A stretch of DNA of 64,000 bases. Source: Paenalcaligenes sp052103955. Lineage in GTDB: Bacteria; Pseudomonadota; Gammaproteobacteria; Burkholderiales; Burkholderiaceae_B. Of the stretch, positions 8,574-17,385 are shown piece after piece. Location: the NCBI GenBank assembly GCA_052103955.1, contig JBQELO010000019.1, forward strand, positions 1 through 64,000. Direction: 5' to 3'. The notes below the pieces were generated by a model. It was not told where the DNA came from. It was given only the letters and a program-made list of their open reading frames with translations, and did no database searches. Both the position numbers and the translations under genes were made by a program. Each line of letters begins with the position of its first letter. Positions within the stretch are counted from its first letter, which is position 1.

Positions 8574-9758
8574 ATGTTGGTTGGCGTAGCGTCTGATTCT
8601 GCAATGGGTGCAGCGAAAAGCATGTGGTCTATTGTCATGCTGGCAGTGGCAGCATTTGTGATTGTGACCACGGAATATGTGATTGTGGGGTTGTTGCCTG
8701 TGCTTGCACGCGATATGGGGGTGTCCATATCGGTGGCAGGGCAATTGGTGACGTTGTTTGCGTTTACGGTAATGGTATTTGGGCCTGTATTAACGGCGCT
8801 GTTGTCGCATGTGGAGCGTAAACGGTTGTTCGTTAGTATTTTGCTGATATTTGCCGCCGCAAATGCCTTGGCGGCGGTGGCATCTAACTTATGGGTGTTA
8901 GCCATAGCGCGATTTATTCCCGCGTTGGTGCTGCCTGTGTTTTGGGGAACCGCCAGCGAAACGGCTGCACAGATTGTGGGGGTAAAACGTGCTGGTCGTG
9001 CGGTATCACAGGTTTATCTGGGTATTTCTGCTGCTTTGTTGTTTGGCATTCCGTTAGGAACCTTAGCCGCTACTCACTTTGGCTGGCGCAGTACATTTTG
9101 GTTGTTGGCGGGGTTAGCGTTGGTGATGGCGGTGGGTTTGGTTGTGCTGATGCCAACCGTAGCGCAGCCACAAAAAATGCCTATTCGTGACCAATTACGT
9201 ATTTTTCACGACAGAAATTTTGTGTTGAATATTGTGTTGTCAGTGTTGGTGTTTACGGCCATGTTCACAGCCTATACCTATTTGGCGGACATGTTGGAAA
9301 CTGTTGCCAAGGTTAAGGCTACGCAGGTGGGCTGGTGGTTGATGGGGTTTGGAGCTGTAGGTTTAGTAGGGAATTGGCTTGGTGGTCGTTATGTGGATCG
9401 CAGTCCTTTGGGTAGTACGGTGGTGTTTGTGGCGGTGTTAGGGCTAGGGATGATGGTGAGTGTGCCCGTTGCTCAGTCGTGGTTCTGGCTGGCGATGGCT
9501 TTGGCGGTTTGGGGTATAGCGTACACAGCCCTTTTTCCTATTTGCCAAGTGCGGGTGATGAAGGCTGCTACCCATGCACAAGCTTTGGCTGGCACCTTAA
9601 ATGTCTCGGCAGCGAATGCCGGTACTGGCTTGGGGGCAATGCTGGGTGGGGCGGTGATTCCAGTGTTGGGTATAGAAAGCATTATGTATGTGGCAACAGT
9701 TATCGCTGTAGTGGCATGTGCGTTAGCGATAGCGATGATGCGACGCGTGGGCGGCTAG
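8574..9758 (+). CDS. MFS efflux transporter (DHA1/AraJ type)
   Basis: A 394-residue, 12-helix major facilitator protein in the inner membrane. Features typical of the drug/sugar efflux (AraJ-like) subgroup are TTEYVIVGLLPVLARDMGVS in helix 1 and the loop 2-3 motif HVERKRLF. ATG 8574 is preferred to the GTG three bases earlier because the GGAG at 8563-8566 is then seven bases away. It is divergent from a LysR gene that probably controls it. The substrate cannot be read from sequence. Confidence 0.88.
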   Translation: MLVGVASDSAMGAAKSMWSIVMLAVAAFVIVTTEYVIVGLLPVLARDMGVSISVAGQLVTLFAFTVMVFGPVLTALLSHVERKRLFVSILLIFAAANALAAVASNLWVLAIARFIPALVLPVFWGTASETAAQIVGVKRAGRAVSQVYLGISAALLFGIPLGTLAATHFGWRSTFWLLAGLALVMAVGLVVLMPTVAQPQKMPIRDQLRIFHDRNFVLNIVLSVLVFTAMFTAYTYLADMLETVAKVKATQVGWWLMGFGAVGLVGNWLGGRYVDRSPLGSTVVFVAVLGLGMMVSVPVAQSWFWLAMALAVWGIAYTALFPICQVRVMKAATHAQALAGTLNVSAANAGTGLGAMLGGAVIPVLGIESIMYVATVIAVVACALAIAMMRRVGG

Positions 9759-9852
9759 CTGTCATCTGATTGCTTTACAATGCCTGCTATACCTTTGTAC
9801 ATAACGCAGGCCGTATATGACAGCCGCCTTTTTCCTTTTCTGATCCCAGCTT

Positions 9853-10116
9853 ATGCGCATACTAGGACGTTTTGTCGTGGCTTTAGTGGTGGCGGTTGCT
9901 GTCAGTGCAGTGGCGGCGGGGGTGTTTTTGCCCGTGGCTGGAGTGCTTGAAGGAGGCGATTTCAATTGTTTTGCAAGGGGTATAGCAGAATGCGTTGAGG
10001 CTTTTCAATGGGGGCTGCTGTTGTATGGACCGTGGTTTGTGATAGTGGGTGCCGTAGTGGGCACGCCGTTGTTGCTCATGCTGTGGGCATGGTGGGAGTC
10101 ATGCCATGGTAGATAG
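9853..10116 (+). CDS. Small two-helix membrane protein overlapping chrA
   Basis: An 87-residue hydrophobic protein with two predicted membrane helices (about 5-30 and 52-80) and an intervening loop holding Cys39 and Cys47. Its end overlaps the start of the chromate transporter gene by 11 bases, suggesting translational coupling. The ribosome binding site is weak. I do not recognise a family; an accessory subunit for the transporter is a guess from the overlap alone. Confidence 0.62.
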   Translation: MRILGRFVVALVVAVAVSAVAAGVFLPVAGVLEGGDFNCFARGIAECVEAFQWGLLLYGPWFVIVGAVVGTPLLLMLWAWWESCHGR

Positions 10117-11308
10117 GCGGGAGTCAGAGCGCAGTGCATGGTTCGTGTTTTGGGTGTTTTTGCGCTTGGGCTTAACCTCCTTTGGTGGGCCCGTTGCACA
10201 TCTGGGGTATTTTCATAGCGAGTTTGTAGAACGCCGACGTTGGCTAAGTGAACAAAGCTATGCGGATCTGGTGGCGCTATGTCAGTTTTTGCCAGGCCCA
10301 GCGAGCAGTCAAGTTGGCATGGCGATTGGCTTGTTACGCTCAGGCTATAAAGGGGCGTTTGCGGCGTGGCTAGGGTTTACCTTGCCGTCAGCCATCGTGC
10401 TGATCCTCTTTGCGTTAGGGGTGGGCCTATACGGCCATGCGATGCCGGTAGGGGTGTTGCAGGGGTTAAAAATCGTTGCTGTGGCAGTAGTCGCTCAGGC
10501 TGTGTGGGGGATGGCACGGCATTTATGCCCCGATGCGTTACGCCTAACCATGATGGTGGCAGCATGTTGTGCTGTGTTATGGCTACCTTTTGCCTTTGCT
10601 CAGGTGATGGTTATTGCACTAGCCGCCTTGTTTGGTGTGGTCATGTGCAAACCAAGCGCAAAAGGGGTTACAGAAACCTTGTTTATTCCCATTACGCGAC
10701 GCGCGGGAGTGTGTTGGTTACTGCTTTTTCTGCTGTTGTTGATAGGGCTGCCCGTAGTGGCGTTGCTACACCCCAGCGCCTTGCTTTCGATGACGGATGC
10801 TTTTTATAGGGCAGGGGCTTTGGTGTTTGGGGGCGGGCATGTGGTCCTGCCTTTATTGCAAACTGAAATGGTGCCTACAGGGCTAGTCAGTAACGAGGTG
10901 TTTTTGGCCGGTTATGGGGCTGCACAAGCGGTACCTGGCCCGCTGTTTACCTTTGCCGCATTTTTGGGGGCGTCGTTGCAAGGGCCTATTACCGGATGGT
11001 GGGGCGGCCTGATTGCGGTAGTGGTCATTTTCGTACCGTCGTTCTTGCTGATTGTGGGGGCATTACCGTTTTGGGAGCAGTTACGTCGTAATCATCATGC
11101 CCAATCGGCACTGATGGGGGTGAATGCGGTGGTGGTGGGGCTGTTAGTCGCTGCCTTGTACGACCCTGTATGGACCAGTGCTATTCATACGTCGCGTGAT
11201 TTTGCCGTGGCGCTTGTAGCGTTAGTAGCCTTGATAGTGTGGAAGTTACCACCATGGTTGGTGGTGTTGGGTGCTGGGGGGCTTGCAGGCGTATTCGCTA
11301 TGGTATGA
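10106..11308 (+). CDS. chrA: Chromate transporter, ChrA family
   Basis: A 400-residue CHR-family protein with two homologous halves. The N-terminal half opens with FLRLGLTSFGGPVAHLGYF and carries LVALCQFLPGPASSQVGMAIG; the C-terminal half carries FGGGHVVLPLL and GYGAAQAVPGPLFTFAAFLGA. These are the signature motifs of long-chain ChrA, an inner-membrane anion carrier linked to chromate efflux. GGGAG precedes the ATG by seven bases and lies inside the upstream small gene. Chromate as the actual substrate is inferred from the family. Confidence 0.88.
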   Translation: MVDRRESERSAWFVFWVFLRLGLTSFGGPVAHLGYFHSEFVERRRWLSEQSYADLVALCQFLPGPASSQVGMAIGLLRSGYKGAFAAWLGFTLPSAIVLILFALGVGLYGHAMPVGVLQGLKIVAVAVVAQAVWGMARHLCPDALRLTMMVAACCAVLWLPFAFAQVMVIALAALFGVVMCKPSAKGVTETLFIPITRRAGVCWLLLFLLLLIGLPVVALLHPSALLSMTDAFYRAGALVFGGGHVVLPLLQTEMVPTGLVSNEVFLAGYGAAQAVPGPLFTFAAFLGASLQGPITGWWGGLIAVVVIFVPSFLLIVGALPFWEQLRRNHHAQSALMGVNAVVVGLLVAALYDPVWTSAIHTSRDFAVALVALVALIVWKLPPWLVVLGAGGLAGVFAMV

Positions 11309-11342
11309 GGGGATAATCCTAAACGAGTAAGGCAGAATACTA

Positions 11343-11375
11343 AAAAGGCCGTATGACATTCATACGGCCTTTTGC
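11343..11375. terminator. Bidirectional terminator between chrA and the META lipoprotein
   Basis: The inverted repeat AAAGGCCGTATG/CATACGGCCTTT has A residues on one side and T residues on the other, so it can end both the chrA transcript (+) and the convergent lipoprotein transcript (-). Confidence 0.88.
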
Positions 11376-11405
11376 CTACCAAGCAGTGACTTGGTTGATG
11401 GGAGC

Positions 11406-12212
11406 TTACAGCTTAACGGCCGTTTCGCTTTCCACCACCATATCCAGAATATCTACGTATTTGGATGCATCAGCAGGGATGTCTTGACGTGTGTAGCGGT
11501 TAATGCGCAAGACATTACGAATGCCGGGCTGGTGTTCGTAGCCTTCAATGTCACCGTAGTAGAACTCCCAGTCGCCTGTTTTGGTTTTTAGGCCGTTGTT
11601 GTCGTAGGTGATCTCACGCACTTTCAAACACTGGTAGTTAGGAATCATCCCGTGTGAGCATGCTTCGCGTTGCGGGGCGACTTCCAAGAAAATACGCTCA
11701 GGTGCCCCACCGTATAGTGTTTCTGGTGTGGCTTCACCTTGCATGCGCCACTTGGTGCCATCAGTAAAGGTCAGTGTCAGTATGGGAGTAGCATCGTTGG
11801 TGTTGACATCCCATTGGCTAACAGTGGGTAAGAACTGGCCTACTTCATGCTCAAAGCGCATGACTTTTTCGTCAGAGCACATTTTCATAGTGCTAGCAGG
11901 GTTGCTCACTGAAATATGTGAGCCATTGACGGTGTAGCCACCATTCATGATGTTGCACAAACCATCTACGGAGACTTGGTTGTCCGAGAAGCTCAACACC
12001 AGAGGTTTACCTTCTAAACCAGCAGGGGCAGTTTTAGGTTTTTGCCCTTTAGGTGTGACGGTATCCAATGCCCAGTTGTAGGCTTGTAGTGTCGTTTCGG
12101 TGCTCATCGAGGATTGCTGTGCAGAGGTAGTGTTAGCAGAAGGGGCGCTGGAGCATGCAGCCAAGCCCATGATGGCAACGAAACCAGCAGTTAGCGCAAA
12201 TTTTTTCTTCAT
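11406..12212 (-). CDS. Lipoprotein with META domain
   Basis: A 268-residue predicted outer-membrane or periplasmic lipoprotein. The signal peptide has lipobox LAAC near residue 20. A META (HslJ-like) domain covers roughly 45-150 and contains the family pattern of a conserved Cys pair (DGLCNIMNGGYTV and MKMCSDEKVM). The C-terminal part (about 160-268) holds further cysteines and is unassigned. The second of two nearby ATGs is used because AAGG lies seven bases before it. META-domain proteins are associated with heat-shock, motility or novobiocin phenotypes; the function here is unknown. Confidence 0.82.
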   Translation of the reverse strand: MKKKFALTAGFVAIMGLAACSSAPSANTTSAQQSSMSTETTLQAYNWALDTVTPKGQKPKTAPAGLEGKPLVLSFSDNQVSVDGLCNIMNGGYTVNGSHISVSNPASTMKMCSDEKVMRFEHEVGQFLPTVSQWDVNTNDATPILTLTFTDGTKWRMQGEATPETLYGGAPERIFLEVAPQREACSHGMIPNYQCLKVREITYDNNGLKTKTGDWEFYYGDIEGYEHQPGIRNVLRINRYTRQDIPADASKYVDILDMVVESETAVKL

Positions 12213-12389
12213 GATCATTCCTTATTCAGCGAGGCAACGCGAGAATTCCGCGAAACGCAGACTTGCATTGTCTGTCTAGAAATCGCTGATGGCAAGTTTG
12301 CTTAACTATCTCTTACATTACAAGCACTCTGCATTATTTCTGTAAAGGATGTCATAAAGTGCATTCGCAGCGTATGGGGGCTCTATTAG

Positions 12390-13334
12390 TTAGAGTAGTT
12401 TGCAGCCTGCAGGTAGTTCTGCGTGTTTTACATAGCGACGTATTTCGTCAGCCAAGGCCGTAGCCGCAGGAGTAGGCGCATGGTCTTGGGGAAACATCAG
12501 GCATAAGGTACGCACCAGTTTTGGTGAGCGCAGCAACGAGAACGATAAACCCGGCACTAATACGCGTTGTGCTGCTAAGGCGGGCAGTAAGGCGATGGCT
12601 AAGCCACTTTGTACAATCGCTGCTTGCGAGGTAGTACTAGAGGCTTCATAAAAGGGTGCAGCGGCTTCTATAGGTAGGTCGGGCCTAGATTGCAGCACAG
12701 CCATAATACCGGTTTCATCAATCACGCCTACTAACTTACGGTTTTGCAGCGCTTTCCAGCTGACGGTATTACGTACGTCGGGGTGTATGAGGGAATCATC
12801 AGTGCGATAGAGCACGCCAAATTGGTCTTCTAGTAAGGGTTCGCTATCCAGACCATGCATGTCAGCCCATCTACTGGTGAGGCCGAAATCTACTTCACCG
12901 GCGACGACTTGGCGTTGAATACGTCCCGAGTTGTCATCGCGTAAATATAAACGCACCCCTGGATGATGCTCAGAAAAGACAGCTGCGGCGGGAGCGATTA
13001 AATCGGTAATGGCGGATGGTGCTGCTGAAACGCTGACACGCCCGGTTTTCAAGGCTCCGTAACGCATTACGTCATCAATAGCCCCATCGAAATCAGCTAA
13101 AAGACGTGTGATTCGTGGTAAAAACTCTTTGCCAATAGGGGTAAGTACTACCCTACGGCTTGTGCGTACAAAAAGGGGTATTTCAAGGGCTGTTTCAAGC
13201 TGCTGAATGAGCCCTGTAACAGACGATTGTGTTTGGAATAAACGCCGCGCCGCCCTAGTGAAACTTGCCTCTTGGGCTACTGCAACGAAGGCATTTAAAT
13301 GCTTTAGGGTGATGTGCTTAGGAAGTCTATTCAT
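12390..13334 (-). CDS. LysR-family regulator of the D-aminoacylase operon
   Basis: A 314-residue LysR protein with helix-turn-helix at about 9-68 (FTRAARRLFQTQSSVTGLIQQLE), then an effector domain. The ATG at 13334 starts the conserved domain; the ribosome binding site is weak. It is divergent from the D-aminoacylase operon across about 106 bases that hold a palindrome ATTGATCAAT (13346-13355), a possible operator. Control of that operon in response to a substrate is the natural reading. Confidence 0.88.
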   Translation of the reverse strand: MNRLPKHITLKHLNAFVAVAQEASFTRAARRLFQTQSSVTGLIQQLETALEIPLFVRTSRRVVLTPIGKEFLPRITRLLADFDGAIDDVMRYGALKTGRVSVSAAPSAITDLIAPAAAVFSEHHPGVRLYLRDDNSGRIQRQVVAGEVDFGLTSRWADMHGLDSEPLLEDQFGVLYRTDDSLIHPDVRNTVSWKALQNRKLVGVIDETGIMAVLQSRPDLPIEAAAPFYEASSTTSQAAIVQSGLAIALLPALAAQRVLVPGLSFSLLRSPKLVRTLCLMFPQDHAPTPAATALADEIRRYVKHAELPAGCKLL

Positions 13335-13440
13335 TTCAATTCGTGATTGATCAATTAACTTAAACAATTTTTCATATCAATAATCCTTTTGGATAATACG
13401 CCAAACTCCCGTTATTTGGGGAGGTCTGAGGAGTAAAGGT

Positions 13441-14931
13441 ATGCAACAGGACGATCGCAGGGTAGACGTCAAAATCGCGAATGGTTGGATTATTGATGGA
13501 ACTGCTAGCCCGCGCCAGAAAGGTGACGTGGGTATTCGTGCTGGGCGTGTAGTGGCTCTGGGTGATTTGAGTGACTGGGCGGCTGACAACGTTATTGATG
13601 CTACAGACAAAGTTGTAGCACCAGGTTTTATTGATACACACGGGCACGATGATCTGATGTTCATCGAAAAACCCGCATTGGACTGGAAAACCAGTCAAGG
13701 TATTACATCGGTAGTGGTAGGTAACTGCGGGGTTAGCGCGTTTCCTGAGCCATTGCCGGGCAACCATGCGGCAGCATTGGCATTGCTAGGTGATTCACCT
13801 TTGTTTACTAGCATGACGACTTACACGCAGGCGGTACAGAAACTGCACCCTATGATTAACGTGGCCGCACTGGTGGGCCATGCGAATCTTCGTATGGCAG
13901 TGATGGCTGACCCCATGGCAACGCCTACTCAAGAAGAACAACAGGCGATGGAGCGTTTGCTGGACGATGCGTTATCTAACGGTGCAGTAGGTTTTAGTAC
14001 TGGTTTGGCGTATGAGCCAGGGTGCATGGCGCAACCGAGTGAACTAGAAGGGTTGGCGGCAGTTGCCGCGAAACATGGCTCTTTGCACACCAGCCATATT
14101 CGTAATGAAGGCGATACCGTTGAAGAGTCGGTGGAAGAGGTGCTGTCAGTAGGGCGAGACAGCCAATGCGCCACCTTGGTATCGCATCACAAATGCATGT
14201 TGCCTGCTAACTGGGGGCGTAGCCGCCATACCTTGGCCAATATTGATCGCGCTCGTGCGGAAGGCATGGAAGCTACGCTGGATATCTACCCGTACTCGGG
14301 TAGTTCTACCATTTTGATTCCAGAGCGTGCTCATACGATTGATCGTATTCGTATTACGTGGTCTGAACCACACCCGGAGTGCAACGGTATGGAGTTGTCC
14401 GAGGTTGCCGAGCAGTGGGGATGCGACCGCGAAAGCGCCGCGCGTAAGTTGTTACCGGCGGGTGCTATCTATTTCGCGATGGATGAAGCCGAGGTGCACC
14501 GTATTTTTAGCCACCCATGTTGCATGGTGGGCTCTGATGGTTTGCCGGCGGATGCGCAACCGCACCCACGCTTGTGGGGTAGCTTTACCCGAATTCTAGG
14601 GCCATACGTGCGTGAAGCAGGGTTAATGCCACTAGAGCAAGCTGTTGCCAAAATGACAGCGTTGCCTGCATCGGTATTTGGTTTGAAAGATAGAGGCGTA
14701 CTCCAAGAGGGTGCGTGGGCAGACGTAGTAATTTTTGATCCGGAAACGGTCACAGATTGCGCCACCTGGGAGCAACCAACCTTGCCATCAGAGGGTGTAG
14801 AAGCAGTGTTTGTTAATGGCGTACAGGTATTTCCTCACGCGCCAGAACAACGGCCAGGTCAGGTGTTGAGCCGGGCATTTGCCGCTAAAGCAAAAAGTGT
14901 GGAACAAGGCAGCTCATCGCCCTCGTTCTAG
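13441..14931 (+). CDS. N-acyl-D-amino-acid deacylase (D-aminoacylase)
   Basis: A 496-residue amidohydrolase-superfamily enzyme, the usual length for D-aminoacylase. It hydrolyses N-acyl-D-amino acids to the free D-amino acid and acid in the cytoplasm. The zinc-site residues are all visible: His67 and His69 (DTHGHDD), the characteristic Cys96 ligand (VVGNCGVS), His219 (HTSHIRNEG), His249 or His250 (VSHHKC) and the late Asp in MVGSDGLP. GAGGAG precedes the ATG. It is the first gene of an operon with a permease and three further amide or peptide hydrolases. The preferred acyl amino acid cannot be read from sequence. Confidence 0.93.
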   Translation: MQQDDRRVDVKIANGWIIDGTASPRQKGDVGIRAGRVVALGDLSDWAADNVIDATDKVVAPGFIDTHGHDDLMFIEKPALDWKTSQGITSVVVGNCGVSAFPEPLPGNHAAALALLGDSPLFTSMTTYTQAVQKLHPMINVAALVGHANLRMAVMADPMATPTQEEQQAMERLLDDALSNGAVGFSTGLAYEPGCMAQPSELEGLAAVAAKHGSLHTSHIRNEGDTVEESVEEVLSVGRDSQCATLVSHHKCMLPANWGRSRHTLANIDRARAEGMEATLDIYPYSGSSTILIPERAHTIDRIRITWSEPHPECNGMELSEVAEQWGCDRESAARKLLPAGAIYFAMDEAEVHRIFSHPCCMVGSDGLPADAQPHPRLWGSFTRILGPYVREAGLMPLEQAVAKMTALPASVFGLKDRGVLQEGAWADVVIFDPETVTDCATWEQPTLPSEGVEAVFVNGVQVFPHAPEQRPGQVLSRAFAAKAKSVEQGSSSPSF

Positions 14932-14942
14932 TTTCATTATCT

Positions 14943-14982
14943 AGTCATGATCTGTGATGTTTTTACACGCGTGATCATGACT
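14943..14982 (+). repeat. Intercistronic inverted repeat
   Basis: Perfect 10-base arms AGTCATGATC (14943-14952) and GATCATGACT (14973-14982) around a 20-base spacer, in the gap between D-aminoacylase and permease. There is no T tract, so it is more likely an RNA-stabilising or partial-attenuation hairpin, or a protein-binding palindrome, than a terminator. Confidence 0.5.
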
Positions 14983-15048
14983 GCCAGCATCACAATAGGA
15001 ACGGTACAGGTATACGAGCCGCTCCCGAAGGACAGTTAAGGAGACCCC

Positions 15049-16455
15049 ATGACCTTCACGCAACAACCCACTGGCAAGCGCACCGCCGCCATGCTGGTGT
15101 ATTTAGTGGGGCTAGCAATAGCTCTTTACACCCATTTCTACATGCCGGGTGAAACTTCCTTGTGGGGTTTGACGCCAGTAGTAGTGTTCGCTGTCATCGC
15201 CTTATTCGGTGTTGATATTGTTTTGGCGACCATCGGTGCGATTGTGCTGGCCGCGATTATGACCAGTACCACTCCCATTGCAATGGGGAAACTATTGGCA
15301 GATTCACTGGGCTCTTTTATTGCCGTAGTGGGTTTGATCATTGTTTTGGGGGCTGGTGTAGGTGAAGTGGCCGCCAGAACCGGTGCTGCTGAGCAATTGG
15401 TTCGTGCCATTGTGAAGCGTATTGGTTTGTCTAACCCTGTACGTGTACGTTTGGGGATCATGGTCGCGTCTACGCTGATCTGTGGTGCCTTGGGTACGTT
15501 GGCTGGTGGTAATGCGATTATTGCGGCAGTGGTGATTCCTATTGCAGCAGCGGTGCGTTTGTCACCACCTGCAGTAGCGGCATTGTTCCAAAGTGCGGGT
15601 TCGGCAGGTTTGGTGTTGGGACCCTTTACACCTAACGTTGTGACCGTTACTGGTTTGACAGGTTTGAGCTACGGCGATTACCTGATGGTGGCAGGTCTGC
15701 CTATGGCTGTTGCGACCCTGCTGACAGGGTGGTTCATGTCTGGCCGTATCCAGAAAATGACCGCTGCTGATTTCCAGTACGAAGAAGCCGCAAAAGGTGC
15801 AGAAGCATTCGATATTCATGCTAAGGCCTCTCCTAAAGCTGTTCGCGCGGCATGGGGTTTCTGCTTGACCATCGTTACCTTGGCGGTAGTGGGTGTATTG
15901 GCAAAAGCGGGTTTTGCATTTGCCATTATCGTGATGGTGTCCTTGGGCGCGGTAACTGGTTTGGCTGGTGGTTTGAACCCACGCGAAATCTTGGAAGCCA
16001 TGTACAAAGGTTCCGGTAAGCTGATCTGGATTTTCTTCCTGTTCTGGTTGTTCAACCCGGTATTGGTGTTGGTAGATCAGTTGAATGCCTACCACGCGTT
16101 GCTGGATGCCGTACAACCGTACCTGATCGGTGTAAGTGGTGCCGCACTGTGTATGATTATTGTGGGCTTTAACGTGATTGGTCACATCCCCGGCGCAGCC
16201 GTGGCACAGATGACCTTTACTGCAAAAATCTTTGGCCCCGTATTGGCAGCAGCCGGTGTAGGTCCAGCAGCAACAACAGCTGTGATTTTGGGTAGTTCAC
16301 AGATTGACTGGTTTGGTCCATTCCCATCGTCTGACATGTTTGGTCAGATGGGCTTGGCACGATCCACACAGCTTAAATACATGCTCTATAACGGTTGGGC
16401 AGTCATGGCCATCAACTTGTTGATGTTTGCTGGCTTGTTCATGATTCTAGAGTAA
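15049..16455 (+). CDS. Inner-membrane permease of the ion transporter superfamily
   Basis: A 468-residue protein with about 12 membrane helices, resembling the GntP/NhaC-like ion transporter permeases. Conserved Gly-rich stretches (GALGTLAGGNAIIAAVVIPI and GSAGLVLGPFTPNVVTV) form paired re-entrant-type motifs. AAGGAG precedes the ATG. Lying between D-aminoacylase and further hydrolases in one operon, it probably imports the acylated or peptide-like substrate as a symporter. The substrate is inferred from context only. Confidence 0.8.
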   Translation: MTFTQQPTGKRTAAMLVYLVGLAIALYTHFYMPGETSLWGLTPVVVFAVIALFGVDIVLATIGAIVLAAIMTSTTPIAMGKLLADSLGSFIAVVGLIIVLGAGVGEVAARTGAAEQLVRAIVKRIGLSNPVRVRLGIMVASTLICGALGTLAGGNAIIAAVVIPIAAAVRLSPPAVAALFQSAGSAGLVLGPFTPNVVTVTGLTGLSYGDYLMVAGLPMAVATLLTGWFMSGRIQKMTAADFQYEEAAKGAEAFDIHAKASPKAVRAAWGFCLTIVTLAVVGVLAKAGFAFAIIVMVSLGAVTGLAGGLNPREILEAMYKGSGKLIWIFFLFWLFNPVLVLVDQLNAYHALLDAVQPYLIGVSGAALCMIIVGFNVIGHIPGAAVAQMTFTAKIFGPVLAAAGVGPAATTAVILGSSQIDWFGPFPSSDMFGQMGLARSTQLKYMLYNGWAVMAINLLMFAGLFMILE

Positions 16456-16471
16456 GAAGAGAGGCATAAAA

Positions 16472-17320
16472 ATGTTTACATTGGGTAGCGAAACACTGGA
16501 TGTGCAGGCCGTACGCTTGCAACTAGAGAGTAGCCTGACACCATTGTTGGAAAAAGAGCCTGCACGCATTTCGATGGCAGTGCGGACTCTGGATGGCGTT
16601 AGCCTGTTTGATTGGCATGTACAGCGCGCGATGCCGTCGGCCAGCTTGATCAAGGTACCCATGTTGCTTTGTTTGCTGGAAGAAGTGGCCAAAGGCCGCG
16701 TGAGCTTAGACGATATGCGGGTCTTGCCCGATAGTAATAGAGCTGGCGGCACCGGTATTTTGAGCCAATTGCCAGGCGTACAGGCGTTAAGCCTGCGCGA
16801 ACTTGCACACCTGATGATTGTGCTTAGCGATAACGTTGCTACCAATGCCCTGATTGATGTACTGGGCATGGACCGCATTAATCAGTGGTGCCGTCAGGCT
16901 GGATTAGCCTACACCGAGTTGCAGCGCCACATGATGGACGCGCAAGCTCGAGCACAAGGTAAAGATAACTGGACGAGTGCTGCCGATGCCTGCACTACCT
17001 TGCTGTACTTATTGCAATCCCCCGTATTGCCAGAGGCTTTGCGTCAGGAAGGTTTGCAGATGTTGGCCGACCAGCGCGAGCGCGGTCACTTCGCGGCAAC
17101 CTTGCCGGCCGACGTCGAGCTTGCCCATAAAACAGGCTCTTTGCCTGGTTTGCGCCATGATGCAGGGGTGATGACGGTAGGGAAGCGCAGCGTAGTATTG
17201 GCGGTGTTGGCTGATGGTTTTACCGATGCGCGTACTAGCGCCACCCTTTATGGTGGTGAGGGTGCTGCTGTGTTGTCTACCTTGGCAGCAACAGTAGCAG
17301 GTGTACTGCGAGCCGCCTGA
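16472..17320 (+). CDS. Class A beta-lactamase-fold serine hydrolase, probably cytoplasmic
   Basis: A 282-residue penicillin-recognising-fold hydrolase with all three active-site motifs: Ser58-L-I-Lys61, Ser119-Asp-Asn121 and Lys220-Thr-Gly222. The omega-loop Glu166 of true class A beta-lactamases is absent; the equivalent stretch reads RHMMDAQARAQGKDN, as in beta-lactamase-like peptidases. No signal peptide is present, so it should stay in the cytoplasm. It starts 16 bases after the permease stop. Position in the operon suggests it cleaves an imported amide or peptide, perhaps as a D-stereospecific peptidase; antibiotic resistance is unlikely. Confidence 0.83.
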   Translation: MFTLGSETLDVQAVRLQLESSLTPLLEKEPARISMAVRTLDGVSLFDWHVQRAMPSASLIKVPMLLCLLEEVAKGRVSLDDMRVLPDSNRAGGTGILSQLPGVQALSLRELAHLMIVLSDNVATNALIDVLGMDRINQWCRQAGLAYTELQRHMMDAQARAQGKDNWTSAADACTTLLYLLQSPVLPEALRQEGLQMLADQRERGHFAATLPADVELAHKTGSLPGLRHDAGVMTVGKRSVVLAVLADGFTDARTSATLYGGEGAAVLSTLAATVAGVLRAA

Positions 17321-17340
17321 TTTTGTAGTAATGATGAATT

Positions 17341-17366
17341 ACCCAGCGAGATGGTTTGCGCTGGGT
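17341..17366 (+). repeat. Intercistronic hairpin
   Basis: Inverted repeat ACCCAGCG/CGCTGGGT with a 10-base loop, just before the ribosome binding site of the nitrilase-family gene. It has no T tract. It could tune stability or expression of the downstream genes of the operon. Confidence 0.45.
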
Positions 17367-17385
17367 GTAAAGATAAGGAATAGCC

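Noticed and set aside
16472..17320. Beta-lactamase resistance gene
   Set aside because: No signal peptide and no Glu166 equivalent; the operon context is catabolic.
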